From the NCBI RefSeq assembly GCF_002286965.1, contig NZ_NSKD01000002.1, positions 575,557 to 639,556 of the forward strand: a DNA stretch of 64,000 nt. Reading direction: 5' to 3'. This stretch comes from Halovibrio salipaludis. Lineage in GTDB: Bacteria > Pseudomonadota > Gammaproteobacteria > Pseudomonadales > Oleiphilaceae. A program made the position numbers and the translations under genes. The notes under the pieces were generated by a model. It saw only the letters and a program-made list of their open reading frames with translations. It did no database searches and was not told the DNA's origin. Positions 26,236 through 35,471 of the stretch are shown here, piece after piece (positions within the stretch are counted from its first letter, which is position 1; the number at the start of each line of letters is the position of its first letter).

Positions 26236-26964
26236 TCAGCGCTGCCCCGGTGCCGCCGGGATACTCCCCTCCGCGCCAATAACCAGGGTGACACGGCGGT
26301 TACGCGCCCGCCCGCGTTCAGTGTCATTGCGCGCCACCGGATGATTGTCGCCATAACCGAGCGCTGCCAGCCGTTCGCCGTCGATCCCGCTGTCCTCGAG
26401 CAGGCGCACCACGGCCCCCGCACGCGCTGCGGAGAGTTCCCAGTTGGAGGGGAACCGGCCGGTTCGGATCGGCAAGTTGTCGGTATGGCCCTCAACCACA
26501 ATGGCATTATCCTGCGATGCCAGCACGCCGGCGATACGCACAATTGCGGTCTGCGCCTCGGGGCCGGGCAACACGCCGCCGCTGCGGAACACCAGATCCC
26601 CGGGCAGTGTCACTTCCATCCACTTCGCGCCTTCCCGGAAACGGATCTGGTCGCTTCCCACCAGCCCTTCCAGCGCACTGCCCAGCTCCTCGCGCAGCCC
26701 CGGGTCGGAGAACCCCTGGTCAGTGCTGTCCGATCCAGCCGGGGCGGTGATGGGTTCACCGATGGGAATAGGCTTCACGGTCCGTGGCGTTCCCGTGAAT
26801 ACACCCTGGACCGCATCAGAGAGCTTCCGGACCTGGTCCTGCTCGGCGGTGGAAATGGCATAGAGAAAGACAAAGAAACCGAAAAGCACCGTGACGAAGT
26901 CGGCATAGGACACCAGCCAGCGGTCGTTGCTTGGTCCCTCGCTGTCACTGCGGCGGCGTCTCAT
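26236..26964 (-). CDS. motD: Flagellar stator protein MotD (MotB type)
   Basis: Peptidoglycan-binding half of the second stator. From the ATG at 26964 it has 242 residues. The single membrane helix carries the proton-binding Asp in SYADFVTVLFGFFVFLYA. The OmpA-like cell-wall domain ends with VVEGHTDNLPIRTGRFPSNWELSAARA and LGYGDNHPVARN. GAGGAG six bases before this ATG decides the start. motC lies just upstream and overlaps it by 11 bases. In Pseudomonas MotCD supports swarming and faster swimming; whether MotAB also exists cannot be seen here. Confidence 0.94.
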   Translation of the reverse strand: MRRRRSDSEGPSNDRWLVSYADFVTVLFGFFVFLYAISTAEQDQVRKLSDAVQGVFTGTPRTVKPIPIGEPITAPAGSDSTDQGFSDPGLREELGSALEGLVGSDQIRFREGAKWMEVTLPGDLVFRSGGVLPGPEAQTAIVRIAGVLASQDNAIVVEGHTDNLPIRTGRFPSNWELSAARAGAVVRLLEDSGIDGERLAALGYGDNHPVARNDTERGRARNRRVTLVIGAEGSIPAAPGQR

Positions 26965-27718
26965 GGTGGGCTCCTCAGCGGTGCATGAAGCCCTGCAGCC
27001 GCAGTTCGATGGTGTTCGGGTTCTCTCCCTCCAGCACACTGAGAAGGCCGTCGATCATCATCTCCTGATAGCGGCTGCGGTAATGGACCAGGCTCCGGAG
27101 CTTGCTGGCCACCGGAAAGCACAGCAGGTTTGCCAGTGCGATGCCGTAGATGGTGGCCACAAAGGCGGTGGCGATCCCCGTTCCCACCTGGGCCGGATCC
27201 TCGAGGTGCGTCATGACCTGGATCAGGCCCATGACCGCGCCGATGATGCCGATGGTAGGCGCATATCCCCCCATGGACTCAAACACCCGTGCGGCTTCCA
27301 GGTCGCCCTGTTCCCGGGATTCCAGGTCGGTCTCAAGCATGGAGCGGATGGTTTCCGGCTCAAGGCCATCAACCAGCAGCTGCAGCCCCTTGCGGGCAAA
27401 GGGCTCGGTTTCCTGCTCGGCCACCGACTCAAGGCCGAGAATGCCGTCCTTGCGCGATTTCATGCTCCAGCCGACCACTTTCTCGACGCCGTCGCCCATA
27501 CTGACGTCCGGGGGCGAAAAGACCCAGCGCAGCAGCACCGTGGCCCGGCGCAGCACACCGCTCGGCGTCTGCAGGGTGATGGCCGCCAGCGTGCCGCCAA
27601 TGACAATCACCACGGCGGGCAGGTTGATCAGCGAGCCCAGGGTGCCACCCTCGAGGACAGTCCCCCCGAGCAGCGCGGCAAAGGCCAGTATGACCCCAAG
27701 CAGGCTGAGCGGATCCAT
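26954..27718 (-). CDS. motC: Flagellar stator protein MotC (MotA type)
   Basis: Ion-channel partner of MotD, 247 residues with the stop at 26975-26977 of this strand (the coding part runs 27718 to 26975). Four membrane helices are seen: LLGVILAFAALLGGTVLEGG, LPAVVIVIGGTLAAITL, APTIGIIGAVMGLIQVM and AFVATIYGIALANLLCFPVA. The conserved Pro of the third helix is in GGYAPTIG. The cytosolic loop between helices two and three holds charged residues that contact FliG. The ATG shares a base with the cheB stop (TGATG), so the two genes are coupled. Note that the last 21 bases of the interval I give belong to the motD leader. Confidence 0.93.
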
Positions 27719-28890
27719 CAGGTGACACCCTCGATCAGCCGCGCCGCGATCCGGTCCAGCGGCAGCACCTCATCGGTCAGCCCCGCCTTGGCCACGGCCA
27801 TGGGCATCCCGTAGATCACCGAGGTTTTCTCATCCTGGGACCACACCACGGAGCCGGACTGCTTCATCAGACGGCAGCCCTCCTTACCGTCCGCGCCCAT
27901 GCCCGTCAGGATCACTGCCAGGGTCTTTCCGGGATAGCCACGCGCGATGGAACCGAAAGTGACATCCACGCATGGCCTGTAGTTGAGGCGGCCATCGTCC
28001 GGTATCACCCGGATGCGGCCGGTTCCCCCCTTCTTCTCGACCAGCATCTGCTGGCCGCCCGGCGCAAGCAGCGCCACGCCGGGCTCAAGCGTATCGCCAT
28101 CCTGAGCCTGGCGCACCTTGATGCGGCAGAGCTTGTCCAGCCGGTCCGCAAAAGCCAGCGTAAAGCTGGCCGGCATGTGCTGGACCAGGATGATGGGCGC
28201 CGGAAAACTGGCGGGCAGCTCGGCCAGCACTTTCTGGAGGGCAATGGGGCCACCCGTGGAGGTGCCTATGGCCACAACGTCGTAATGACGTGCCGACGTG
28301 CGACGCTGGCTGCCACCACTGCTTTCGGCGGGCTCGCCAGCCCCGGTACCTGACTGGCGGGACTCAGGCCGCTCCCGCCGTTCCGGCGCCGCCGGCCGGC
28401 TGGGGGCCTGTTCGCGGGCCGCGGGGGCGGTGGTACCGCTGCTCCCGCTCGCCGGTGCCGAACCGGTACTCGGACGTCCCCCGCGGCCGGGGTGACTCCG
28501 GGCCACCTCAAGCAGACGCTTGCGCAGAATCTCCTGGAGACGGCTCGAGGAACGGGCGATCTCCTCGAAGTTCTTGGGCAGGAAATCCACCGCCCCCGCC
28601 TCAAGCGCGTCCAGGGTCACGCGCGCGCCCTCGTAGGTCAGCGAGGAGAACATCAGAACCGGGGTGGGACGGCTTTCCATGATCTTGCGGACTGCGGTGA
28701 TGCCGTCCATGACCGGCATCTCGTAGTCCATGGTGATCACATCCGGGCGGTGCTTCTCAACCAGGGTCAGGGCTTCCTGCCCATTGGTGGCAGTGGCCAC
28801 GACCTCAAGCTCTCCGGTGGCGGAGAGGATCTCGCTCAGGCGTTTTCGGAAAAACCCGGAATCATCAACAACAAGGACGGAAACCGTCAT
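27718..28890 (-). CDS. cheB: Chemotaxis methylesterase CheB
   Basis: Removes methyl groups from receptors for adaptation. 390 residues from the ATG at 28890 (GGAG about six bases upstream). An N-terminal receiver (VLVVDDSGFFRKRL, phospho-Asp in DVITMDYEMPVMDG, Thr/Ser in MFSSLT, Lys in FLPKNF) is joined by a Ser/Pro/Gly-rich linker (about residues 140-195) to the esterase. The Ser-His-Asp catalytic residues are in IGTSTGGP, VQHMPASF and LTGMGADGKEG. The linker is longer than in E. coli. No cheR is in the window. Confidence 0.96.
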   Translation of the reverse strand: MTVSVLVVDDSGFFRKRLSEILSATGELEVVATATNGQEALTLVEKHRPDVITMDYEMPVMDGITAVRKIMESRPTPVLMFSSLTYEGARVTLDALEAGAVDFLPKNFEEIARSSSRLQEILRKRLLEVARSHPGRGGRPSTGSAPASGSSGTTAPAAREQAPSRPAAPERRERPESRQSGTGAGEPAESSGGSQRRTSARHYDVVAIGTSTGGPIALQKVLAELPASFPAPIILVQHMPASFTLAFADRLDKLCRIKVRQAQDGDTLEPGVALLAPGGQQMLVEKKGGTGRIRVIPDDGRLNYRPCVDVTFGSIARGYPGKTLAVILTGMGADGKEGCRLMKQSGSVVWSQDEKTSVIYGMPMAVAKAGLTDEVLPLDRIAARLIEGVT

Positions 28891-28952
28891 CCAAGACTCC
28901 AATCACTGGGTCCGGCCCGCGGTGCTGCTGCGCCGGTGAGGCGGACCGGTTG

Positions 28953-31214
28953 TCAGGCGTAATGCTGGAGGAGGCTGGGCACGTCAAGAATCAGCGCGAT
29001 CGTACCATCCCCGGTGATGGTGGCCCCGGCCATACCCGCCGTTCCCTGGAGCATCTTGCCCAGCGGCTTGATGACCACTTCCTCCTGACCGATGAGCTGA
29101 TCAACCACAAAGCCCACTCGCTTGGTACCGACCGCAACCACCACCACATGGGCATCGGTATCGTCGGCCTCCACGGAGGCGCCCTCGACCAGCCATTTCT
29201 TGATGTAGAACAGCGGGTATACGTGATCCCGGACCACGATGCACTCACGCCCGTCCACGATGTTCTTCTTGCTCAGGTCCAGATGGAAGATCTCCACCAC
29301 GTTCACAAGGGGCAGCGCGAACGGCTGATCCTCGAGCTTGACCATCAGCGTCGGCATGATCGCCAGGGTCAGGGGCACCTTGATCACGATGCGCGACCCC
29401 CGGCCCAGCTCCGAGTCAATATCGATGGAGCCGTTGAGCTGGTTGATCTTGGTCTTGACCACATCCATGCCCACACCACGCCCGGAGACGTCTGAAATCT
29501 CGGTCTTGGTGGAAAAACCCGGGGCGAAGATCAGCTGGTAGCATTCGTTCTCCGTCAGGCGGTCAGCCGCTTCCTGCTCGTACACGCCCTTCTCGACCGC
29601 CTTGCGGCGCAGGGCCTCGGGGTCCATGCCACCGCCATCATCCTCGATCACCAGCTGGATGTGATCGCCCTCCTGCTCCGCGGACAGCGCCACTCGACCG
29701 ACGCGCGGCTTGCCGTTGCGCTCGCGCTCATCCGGCATCTCGACGCCATGGTCCACGGCGTTGCGGACCAGGTGCACCAGCGGGTCGGAAAGGGCTTCGA
29801 CAAGGTTCTTGTCGAGATCGGTGTCCTCGCCGCTCATGCTGAGGTTCACTTCCTTCTCGAGGCTGCGCGCCAGGTCCCGGACAACGCGGGGGAAGCGCCC
29901 GAACACCTTCTTGATCGGCTGCATCCGGGTCTGCATCACGGAGGACTGCAGGTCCCCGGTAACCACATCCAGATTGGACACGGTCTTCTGAACGCGCCCG
30001 TCTTCCAGTTCATCACTGAGGCGCTTGAGCCGGTTACGGATGAGCACCAGCTCACCCACCATGTTCATGATGTCATCGAGACGGCGGGTATCAACCCTGA
30101 CAGTGGACTCGGCGGCAACAGCGGCCTGGTCCTTGCCGCCACCCCCACCACCGCCGGAAGCGGGCTTCTGGTCTCCGCCTTTCTGCCCCCCGCCGGCGCC
30201 ACCGCCCGCGGACCGGGCCGGTTCATCCGGCGGTGCCGCCGGCTCAGCGCTCCCGGCATTGGCCGGCTGGCGATTATCAGCTGAAGGGGCGGCGTTCGCT
30301 CTCTCGGGAGCCGCCGAGGCGGGCGCTTCCGGTTCGCTTCCAGAGGCGCCACCCTGGCCGGCGGTTTCCGCCGTATCCGGCTTGAACTGGCCGGGACCGT
30401 GCAGCTCATCCAGCAGGGATTCAAATTCATCCTCACTGATTTCATCGTCATCGCCGCTGGACCGGGCCGAGTCTACCGCTCCTGACTCCCCGCCGGCCTC
30501 AGCACCGCCACCCCCGGTGCTGCTGACAGCCTCCGGGTCCGGCGGCGCCCCCGCATGTTTACCCTCACCGTGAAGCTGATCCAGCAGGGCCTCGAATTCA
30601 TCCTCGCTGATCTCGTCATCATCGTCCGATGAGCCTGGATCTCCCGCCCCGCGGGACTCACCCGCAGGGGCATCGCCGGAAGCCTCCTGGTCCCCGGGGT
30701 TAATGGCATCAAGCAGTTGCTCGAACTCAGCGTCGGTGATATCCCCTTCCTGGCCCTCGGCCTGCTGGCCTGCCTGCTGCCCCCCGGTCGGCTGGGCGGA
30801 TCCGGTACCACCAGTATCCTCGCTTTCCGGTTTCGCCAGCCGGGCCAGCTGCTCAAGAAGCTGTGGATCGGCGGGTGTTGGCGCCTCGCGGCTGCGGACC
30901 TCGTCAAACTGGGTATTGACCACGTCCAGCGCCTTGAGCACCACATCCATCAGGTTCGAATCGACGGTGCGCTCGCCGTTACGCAGTGTGTCAAAGACGT
31001 TCTCGGCCTTGTGACAGCAGTCCACCAGGGCGTCCAGCTGCATAAAGCCCGCGCCGCCCTTGACGGTATGGAACCCCCGGAAAATGGCATTGAGCAGATC
31101 CATATCATGGGGGTTGTTCTCAAGCTGAACCAGCTGTTCAGAGAGCTGCTCCAGTATCTCACCGGACTCAACCAGGAAGTCCTGGAGGATCTCTTCGTCC
31201 GCATCCAACGCCAT
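28953..31214 (-). CDS. cheA: Chemotaxis histidine kinase CheA
   Basis: Autophosphorylating kinase of the array that passes phosphate to CheY and CheB. 753 residues: P1 Hpt domain 1-105 with the phospho-His at residue 49 (FRGFHTVKGGAGF), a long low-complexity linker from about 110 to 360, P3 dimer helix (RRLDDIMNMVGELVLIRNRL), P4 kinase (LVRNAVDHGVEMP, VIEDDGGGMDPEAL, GRGVGMDVV), and P5 CheW-like domain to the end. No folded P2 domain is visible. Instead the linker has three acidic motifs of the form S-E-D-E-F-E-x-L-L at about residues 158-172, 197-216 and 255-273. The ATG has AGGAGA upstream and is 11 bases after the cheZ stop. Confidence 0.97.
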   Translation of the reverse strand: MALDADEEILQDFLVESGEILEQLSEQLVQLENNPHDMDLLNAIFRGFHTVKGGAGFMQLDALVDCCHKAENVFDTLRNGERTVDSNLMDVVLKALDVVNTQFDEVRSREAPTPADPQLLEQLARLAKPESEDTGGTGSAQPTGGQQAGQQAEGQEGDITDAEFEQLLDAINPGDQEASGDAPAGESRGAGDPGSSDDDDEISEDEFEALLDQLHGEGKHAGAPPDPEAVSSTGGGGAEAGGESGAVDSARSSGDDDEISEDEFESLLDELHGPGQFKPDTAETAGQGGASGSEPEAPASAAPERANAAPSADNRQPANAGSAEPAAPPDEPARSAGGGAGGGQKGGDQKPASGGGGGGGKDQAAVAAESTVRVDTRRLDDIMNMVGELVLIRNRLKRLSDELEDGRVQKTVSNLDVVTGDLQSSVMQTRMQPIKKVFGRFPRVVRDLARSLEKEVNLSMSGEDTDLDKNLVEALSDPLVHLVRNAVDHGVEMPDERERNGKPRVGRVALSAEQEGDHIQLVIEDDGGGMDPEALRRKAVEKGVYEQEAADRLTENECYQLIFAPGFSTKTEISDVSGRGVGMDVVKTKINQLNGSIDIDSELGRGSRIVIKVPLTLAIMPTLMVKLEDQPFALPLVNVVEIFHLDLSKKNIVDGRECIVVRDHVYPLFYIKKWLVEGASVEADDTDAHVVVVAVGTKRVGFVVDQLIGQEEVVIKPLGKMLQGTAGMAGATITGDGTIALILDVPSLLQHYA
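30396..30743 (-). repeat. Three FliM-like linear motifs in the CheA linker
   Basis: Two copies (coding 30626 to 30567 and 30452 to 30396) read EISEDEFEALLDQLHG and EISEDEFESLLDELHG; a third, weaker copy (30743 to 30700) reads DITDAEFEQLLDAIN. They are separated by Gly/Ala/Ser-rich filler. The first two are also alike in DNA sequence. The pattern S-x-D-E-[FI]-[DE]-x-L-L is also that of the N-terminus of FliM coded at 42723 (LSQDEIDALLHGV), a known CheY-binding peptide type. Confidence 0.8.
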
Positions 31215-31225
31215 GCAACGTCTCC

Positions 31226-32011
31226 TTAAAAGCCGAGACTGGACAGCAGGTCGTCAACCTCGTCCTGTCCGGAAACCACATCCTGCTGCGAGTCGTCGAT
31301 CTGGGGACCCTCGCCTCTGCTGCTCACACCATCTTCCTGACTGCCCTCGCCCTGATCGTGGACCACACCGGTAATCCGGTCCACATCACTGGCCATGACC
31401 ATCAGCTTCACCAGGTGATCCTCCACTTCCTTCACCAGCGAGGTCACGCGCTGTATCACCTGGCCGGTGAGGTCCTGGAAATCCTGTGCCAGAAGAATCT
31501 CGGAAAGATTGCCATGCAGCCGGTCCGAGTCCGAGACAATGCGATCCAGAAAGGCATCGATCCGCTGGTAGAGTTCCCGGAACTCGGACGGCTTCATCTC
31601 ACGGCGGCGCAGCCTTCCCCAGTCCTCGCGGATGGCATTGGCCTCTTCGCGCAGGTTGGAGGCCACCGGCATGGTGTCCTCAACCAGGTCCATGGTCCTG
31701 TTGGCCGAGCGGCTGGTCAGCTGAACCACGTAATCCAGGCGGTCCGACGCATCCGCCATTTTGGAGAGCTCTTCCTGCTGCTCGCGGTTCTCCGCCTTGA
31801 TCTCGAAATTGCGCAGGGCTTCATGGAGGCTGCGTGTCAGGCGGCCAACCTCGCGGTACAGGCTGCGGTCACGCACTTCGCCCAGCTCAGCGATGCGCTG
31901 CATGGCATCACTGATGTTGCCCTGATCGAGGGCTTCCTTGAGGCCAGTGGCGTGCGCTTTGAGCTCCTCGGCCACTTCCTCGGTAATGTCTTCCCGGTTG
32001 AGCTCACTCAT
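31226..32011 (-). CDS. cheZ: CheY-P phosphatase CheZ
   Basis: Dephosphorylates CheY-P to reset the motor. 261 residues from the ATG at 32011. The long four-helix bundle carries the catalytic Gln in LLAQDFQDLTGQVIQRV. An acidic disordered stretch (about residues 220-248) leads to the C-terminal CheY-binding peptide DEVDDLLSSLGF, almost the E. coli ending. A start upstream at 32098 would run through the cheY gene and gives no sensible N-terminus. cheY ends 17 bases before this ATG. Confidence 0.95.
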   Translation of the reverse strand: MSELNREDITEEVAEELKAHATGLKEALDQGNISDAMQRIAELGEVRDRSLYREVGRLTRSLHEALRNFEIKAENREQQEELSKMADASDRLDYVVQLTSRSANRTMDLVEDTMPVASNLREEANAIREDWGRLRRREMKPSEFRELYQRIDAFLDRIVSDSDRLHGNLSEILLAQDFQDLTGQVIQRVTSLVKEVEDHLVKLMVMASDVDRITGVVHDQGEGSQEDGVSSRGEGPQIDDSQQDVVSGQDEVDDLLSSLGF

Positions 32012-32027
32012 GCCGTCTGCACCTGGT

Positions 32028-32399
32028 TCACTCGACGCGTTCAAATATTTTCTCGATCTTGTCCTTGAGCACCGCGGCCGTGAACGGCTTGACCACATAG
32101 CCGTTCACCCCCGCCTGGGCGGCGGCCACGATCTGGTCCCGCTTCGCCTCAGCGGTCACCATCAGAATGGGCAGGTGCTTGAGGTTCTCATCCGCTCTGA
32201 CCGCCTGGAGCAGCTCCATGCCACTCATTCCCGGCATGTTCCAGTCGGTTACCAGGAAGTCGAATTTGCCATTGCGCAGCATCGGCAGCGCGGTATTACC
32301 GTCATCCGCCTCCTCGATGTTGTTGAAGCCGAGGTCGCGCAGCAGGTTCCTCACGATCCGTCTCATCGTGGAGAAATCATCCACAACAAGAATCTTCAT
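32028..32399 (-). CDS. cheY: Chemotaxis response regulator CheY
   Basis: Single-domain receiver (123 residues) that, once phosphorylated, binds FliM and FliN and changes flagellar rotation. It begins [21 protein letters not shown]; the phospho-Asp is in [13 protein letters not shown], the switch Thr in ILMVTAEA, and the Lys in YVVKPFT. An in-frame TTG eight codons earlier sits on a GGAGG and is less likely by family length. It follows fliA, as in Pseudomonas, and leads cheZ and cheA. Confidence 0.97.
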   Translation of the reverse strand: MKILVVDDFSTMRRIVRNLLRDLGFNNIEEADDGNTALPMLRNGKFDFLVTDWNMPGMSGMELLQAVRADENLKHLPILMVTAEAKRDQIVAAAQAGVNGYVVKPFTAAVLKDKIEKIFERVE

Positions 32400-32510
32400 G
32401 TTCTTGTCCAAAACAGCCTCCAAACACTCCGGTTGTTGTCACGTCTGCCTGACCGGCCCGTGCACCAACACTTACTTCCACAGTCTAGACGTTTGTTCCC
32501 ATCTCACCAG

Positions 32511-33242
32511 TCAGCCACCGGTACGCTCGAGCATACGGGCCCGCAAGCGGGCCGCGGCCTGGCCGTGGATCTGGCTCACCCGTGACTCGCTGACCTCCAG
32601 CACGGCACCGATCTCCTTCAGGTTGAGCTCGTCCTGATAGTAGAGCGACAGTACCAGCCGCTCGCGCTCCGGCAACTGATCAATCTCACCGGCCAGGGCA
32701 CGGCGGAAATCCGCATCCTGGAGCTCGCCCTCGGGTCCTTCCTGCGGGGCCTGGTCATTGATGTGTTCGTTCTTCTCCGTCAGCTCATCCAGGCTGAACA
32801 GGCGGCCTGTGGTCGCGTCACTGGCACGGCTGTGGTAATCGTCCAGGGACACGCCCAGCTCATCGGCAATCTCGGCGTCCTTCGCATCGCGTCCTTCCCG
32901 GGCCTCAACCGTCTGGATGGCCTCGGAAATACGGCGGGCATTGCGGTGGACTGAGCGCGGCACCCAGTCGCCACGCCGGATCTCATCCACAATCGCGCCC
33001 CGGATCCGGATGCCCGCATAGGTCTCGAAGGTCGCGCCCTGGCCGGACTCATAGCGACGTGCCGCCTCCAGCAGCCCGATCATGCCCGCCTGCATCAGAT
33101 CCTCAAGCTGGATATGATCCGGCAGGCGCGCCATCAGGTGCAGCGCGATCTTCTTGACCAGCGGCATGTGGGTCTCGACGAGCTCATCCACATCCGCCCG
33201 GCGCGTCTGTGTGTAGAGATCCAGCGGCCCGGACTGCGTCAT
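32511..33242 (-). CDS. fliA: Flagellar sigma factor FliA (sigma 28)
   Basis: Sigma factor for late flagellar and chemotaxis genes. 243 residues with region 2 (VKKIALHLMARLPDHIQLEDLMQAGMIGLLEA; RYESGQGATFETYAGIRIRGAI), region 3 (RNARRISEAIQTVE) and region 4 (LPERERLVLSLYYQDELNLKEIGAVLEVSESRVSQIHGQA). It is the last gene of the flhA-flhF-fleN-fliA group; 47 bases separate it from fleN. No FlgM anti-sigma factor is in the window. Confidence 0.97.
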   Translation of the reverse strand: MTQSGPLDLYTQTRRADVDELVETHMPLVKKIALHLMARLPDHIQLEDLMQAGMIGLLEAARRYESGQGATFETYAGIRIRGAIVDEIRRGDWVPRSVHRNARRISEAIQTVEAREGRDAKDAEIADELGVSLDDYHSRASDATTGRLFSLDELTEKNEHINDQAPQEGPEGELQDADFRRALAGEIDQLPERERLVLSLYYQDELNLKEIGAVLEVSESRVSQIHGQAAARLRARMLERTGG

Positions 33243-33289
33243 GGTTTGGCCACTCCCGTAAGCCCCTGCTCAAAGGATGGAACGCCCTG

Positions 33290-34096
33290 TCAGTCCTGCA
33301 CAAGCCGTTCAACAAAAAATTCAAGATGCCCCCTTGGCGATGAGGGCAGCGGCCACTGGTCCACCTTCTTCGCCAGATCCCGGAATGCCTGGGATGCCTT
33401 GGCATTCGGGTACAGTTCCATGACCGCCTTCTGCCGTCGCACCGCCTTCTTCACCTGTTCATCCAGGGGAATGCTGCCGACATACTGCAGGGCAACGTCC
33501 AGAAAGCGCTCGGTGACCCGGTAAAGCTTGTCGTACAGAGCCTTTCCATCCTGCTCTGTGCGCACCATGTTTGCCAGTACCCGGAACCGGTGGGTGTCAT
33601 AGTCCCGGTTCATCAGCTTGATCAGGGCATAGGTGTCCGTGATGGAAGTGGGCTCATCATTCACCACCAGCATGATTTCCTGGGACGCCCTCAGAAAGCT
33701 GACCACTGCCTCCGAGATTCCCGCTGCAGTGTCCACAATAAGTACGTCGACATCGTCACCGAGTTCACTGAAGGCGGAAATGAGACCGGCATGCTCCATG
33801 TGGCTGAGGTTGGTCATGCGCTGGGTGCCGGAAGAGGCGGGTACGATACGGATCCCACCGGGGCCGTCGACGAGAATGTCACTGAGTTCGCACTCCCCGG
33901 CGAGCACATCGGAAATATTGTAGGTGGCACTGATGCCCAGCAGCACATCGATGTTGGCCAGGCCGAGGTCGGCATCCAGTACCACAACCCGCTGGCCCAT
34001 CTCACAGAGGGCTATACCAAGGTTGACCGAGACGTTGCTTTTGCCGACACCGCCCTTGCCCCCGGTGACTGCGATCACCTGTACCGGTTTACTCAT
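33290..34096 (-). CDS. fleN: Flagellar number regulator FleN (FlhG)
   Basis: MinD-like ATPase that keeps the number of polar flagella at one, in Pseudomonas by restraining FleQ. 268 residues with the deviant Walker A GGKGGVGKSNVSVNLGIAL, Walker A' VVVLDADLGLANIDVLLG and Walker B DVLIVDTAAGISE. A C-terminal amphipathic helix may mediate membrane contact (SPRGHLEFFVERLVQD region). It lies between flhF and fliA, the standard place. Confidence 0.95.
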   Translation of the reverse strand: MSKPVQVIAVTGGKGGVGKSNVSVNLGIALCEMGQRVVVLDADLGLANIDVLLGISATYNISDVLAGECELSDILVDGPGGIRIVPASSGTQRMTNLSHMEHAGLISAFSELGDDVDVLIVDTAAGISEAVVSFLRASQEIMLVVNDEPTSITDTYALIKLMNRDYDTHRFRVLANMVRTEQDGKALYDKLYRVTERFLDVALQYVGSIPLDEQVKKAVRRQKAVMELYPNAKASQAFRDLAKKVDQWPLPSSPRGHLEFFVERLVQD

Positions 34097-34155
34097 GCGG
34101 AATGGGCTCTCCCGTCCTGTTGCTGTTGCATTGTGAGGAGACGCCCGATCCCATG

Positions 34156-35445
34156 TCAGGCGCCTTCGGCCATGGCGCTTTCACCGCGATTGAGCGCCTG
34201 GTGACGGCGCACCGCCTGCTTGACCAGATCCCCGGCGCCCGCGCGGTGCAGGTCGTCGGGAATCTTCTGACCATTGGTGTAGAACGCGACCGGCAGCCGG
34301 CTCTGCGCCGCAAAGCCCACCACTTCGCCAAGAGTCAGGGCCTCGTCCGTCTTGGTCAGGATGCAGCCCGCCAGCCCAACGGCATTATAGCAATGCCACG
34401 TGGATTGCATAATGCGCGGCTGGCTTGTCGCCGAAATCAGCAGGTAGGGCCGCACCGGGTGGCGGCTGCTGACCAGCTCTTCGATCTGCTCCTGCCAGCC
34501 ACGGTCCGCCGCCGTGAGCCCGGCCGTATCGATCAGGATCAGCTTGCGGTCCGACAGATCATCCAGAATGGCATCCAGGCTGTTGGCCTCGTCCACCACC
34601 CGCACCGGCACATTCAGAATGCGCCCGAACACGAAAAGCTGCTCATGGGCAGCCACACGATAGCGGTCCGTGGTCACCAACGCCAGCTGTTCCGCACCGT
34701 GACGCAGTACAAACTGCGCCGCCATCTTGCCAATGGTAGTGGTTTTGCCGGAGCCCGTGGGCCCAAGAAGGGCATAGACCCCGCCACGCTCCAGGGGGTT
34801 CTCCCGCACGGTTTCCACCCGGGCCGCCAGAGCCTTGAGCGCGCTCTTCCATCCGGCGTCCAGCCGCCCCTGGCCATGTTCAGCCGCCAGTTCGCGGCCC
34901 TGATCGCGCGGCAGCCCGAGATCCTGGAGCCGGTCCGACAGCCGCTGCTCGACCACGCCCTGGGTCTTTTCACCGGGATTCGTGGTGCCCTGCTGGCCGT
35001 TCATCTGCTGAAGCATATCCCTGAGGGAATGGATCTCGGCCCGCATGGAGCTCAACGCATCGCCCTCCCCGCCCGGCGATGGAGTGTTTTCCGGCTCCCC
35101 CTCGGGCTCGGCACTGCCAACAGCCGCCGGCCCGACCGGCTCCTGGCCGTGGTGCGAGCGCTGCTGCACCTCGCTGATGTGGGCCCGGGATTTCGCCATG
35201 GCCTCCTCCAGCTTGCGGTGTTTCTCCGCCTGCAGCTCGGCCAGGCGCGCGGCATTGGCCTTGTCCTCGTCGGCCACGCCCAGCTGGCTTCGGACCTCAC
35301 CCTCGTCGTAATCCAGTGCCGTCACGATTTCGACGCCGTCTTCCACCCGCTTGCTCGAGAGGATCACCGCGTCATCACCCATTTCACTGCGGACCATCCG
35401 CAGCGCCTCGGGCATGGTGGGAGCAAAAAAGCGTTTGACTTGCAT
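34156..35445 (-). CDS. flhF: Flagellar placement GTPase FlhF
   Basis: SRP-type GTPase that directs the flagellum to the pole. 429 residues: basic start (MQVKRFFAPTMPEALRMVRSEMGDDAVIL), an acidic and Gln-rich middle (about 70-190), then the NG domain with P-loop LGPTGSGKTTTIGKMAAQF, DRYRVAAHEQL, DTAG in ILIDTAGLTAADRG, and TKTDE. 26 bases after flhA and 59 before fleN, all on one strand. Confidence 0.96.
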   Translation of the reverse strand: MQVKRFFAPTMPEALRMVRSEMGDDAVILSSKRVEDGVEIVTALDYDEGEVRSQLGVADEDKANAARLAELQAEKHRKLEEAMAKSRAHISEVQQRSHHGQEPVGPAAVGSAEPEGEPENTPSPGGEGDALSSMRAEIHSLRDMLQQMNGQQGTTNPGEKTQGVVEQRLSDRLQDLGLPRDQGRELAAEHGQGRLDAGWKSALKALAARVETVRENPLERGGVYALLGPTGSGKTTTIGKMAAQFVLRHGAEQLALVTTDRYRVAAHEQLFVFGRILNVPVRVVDEANSLDAILDDLSDRKLILIDTAGLTAADRGWQEQIEELVSSRHPVRPYLLISATSQPRIMQSTWHCYNAVGLAGCILTKTDEALTLGEVVGFAAQSRLPVAFYTNGQKIPDDLHRAGAGDLVKQAVRRHQALNRGESAMAEGA

Positions 35446-35471
35446 GGCAGGGAACCTCCGCCGCCGTCAGT

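Noticed and set aside
32424..32510. Looked for a FliA (sigma28) promoter before cheY
   Set aside because: No GCCGATAA-like -10 is found on the minus strand; cheY is more simply read through from fliA or from a promoter I cannot recognise.
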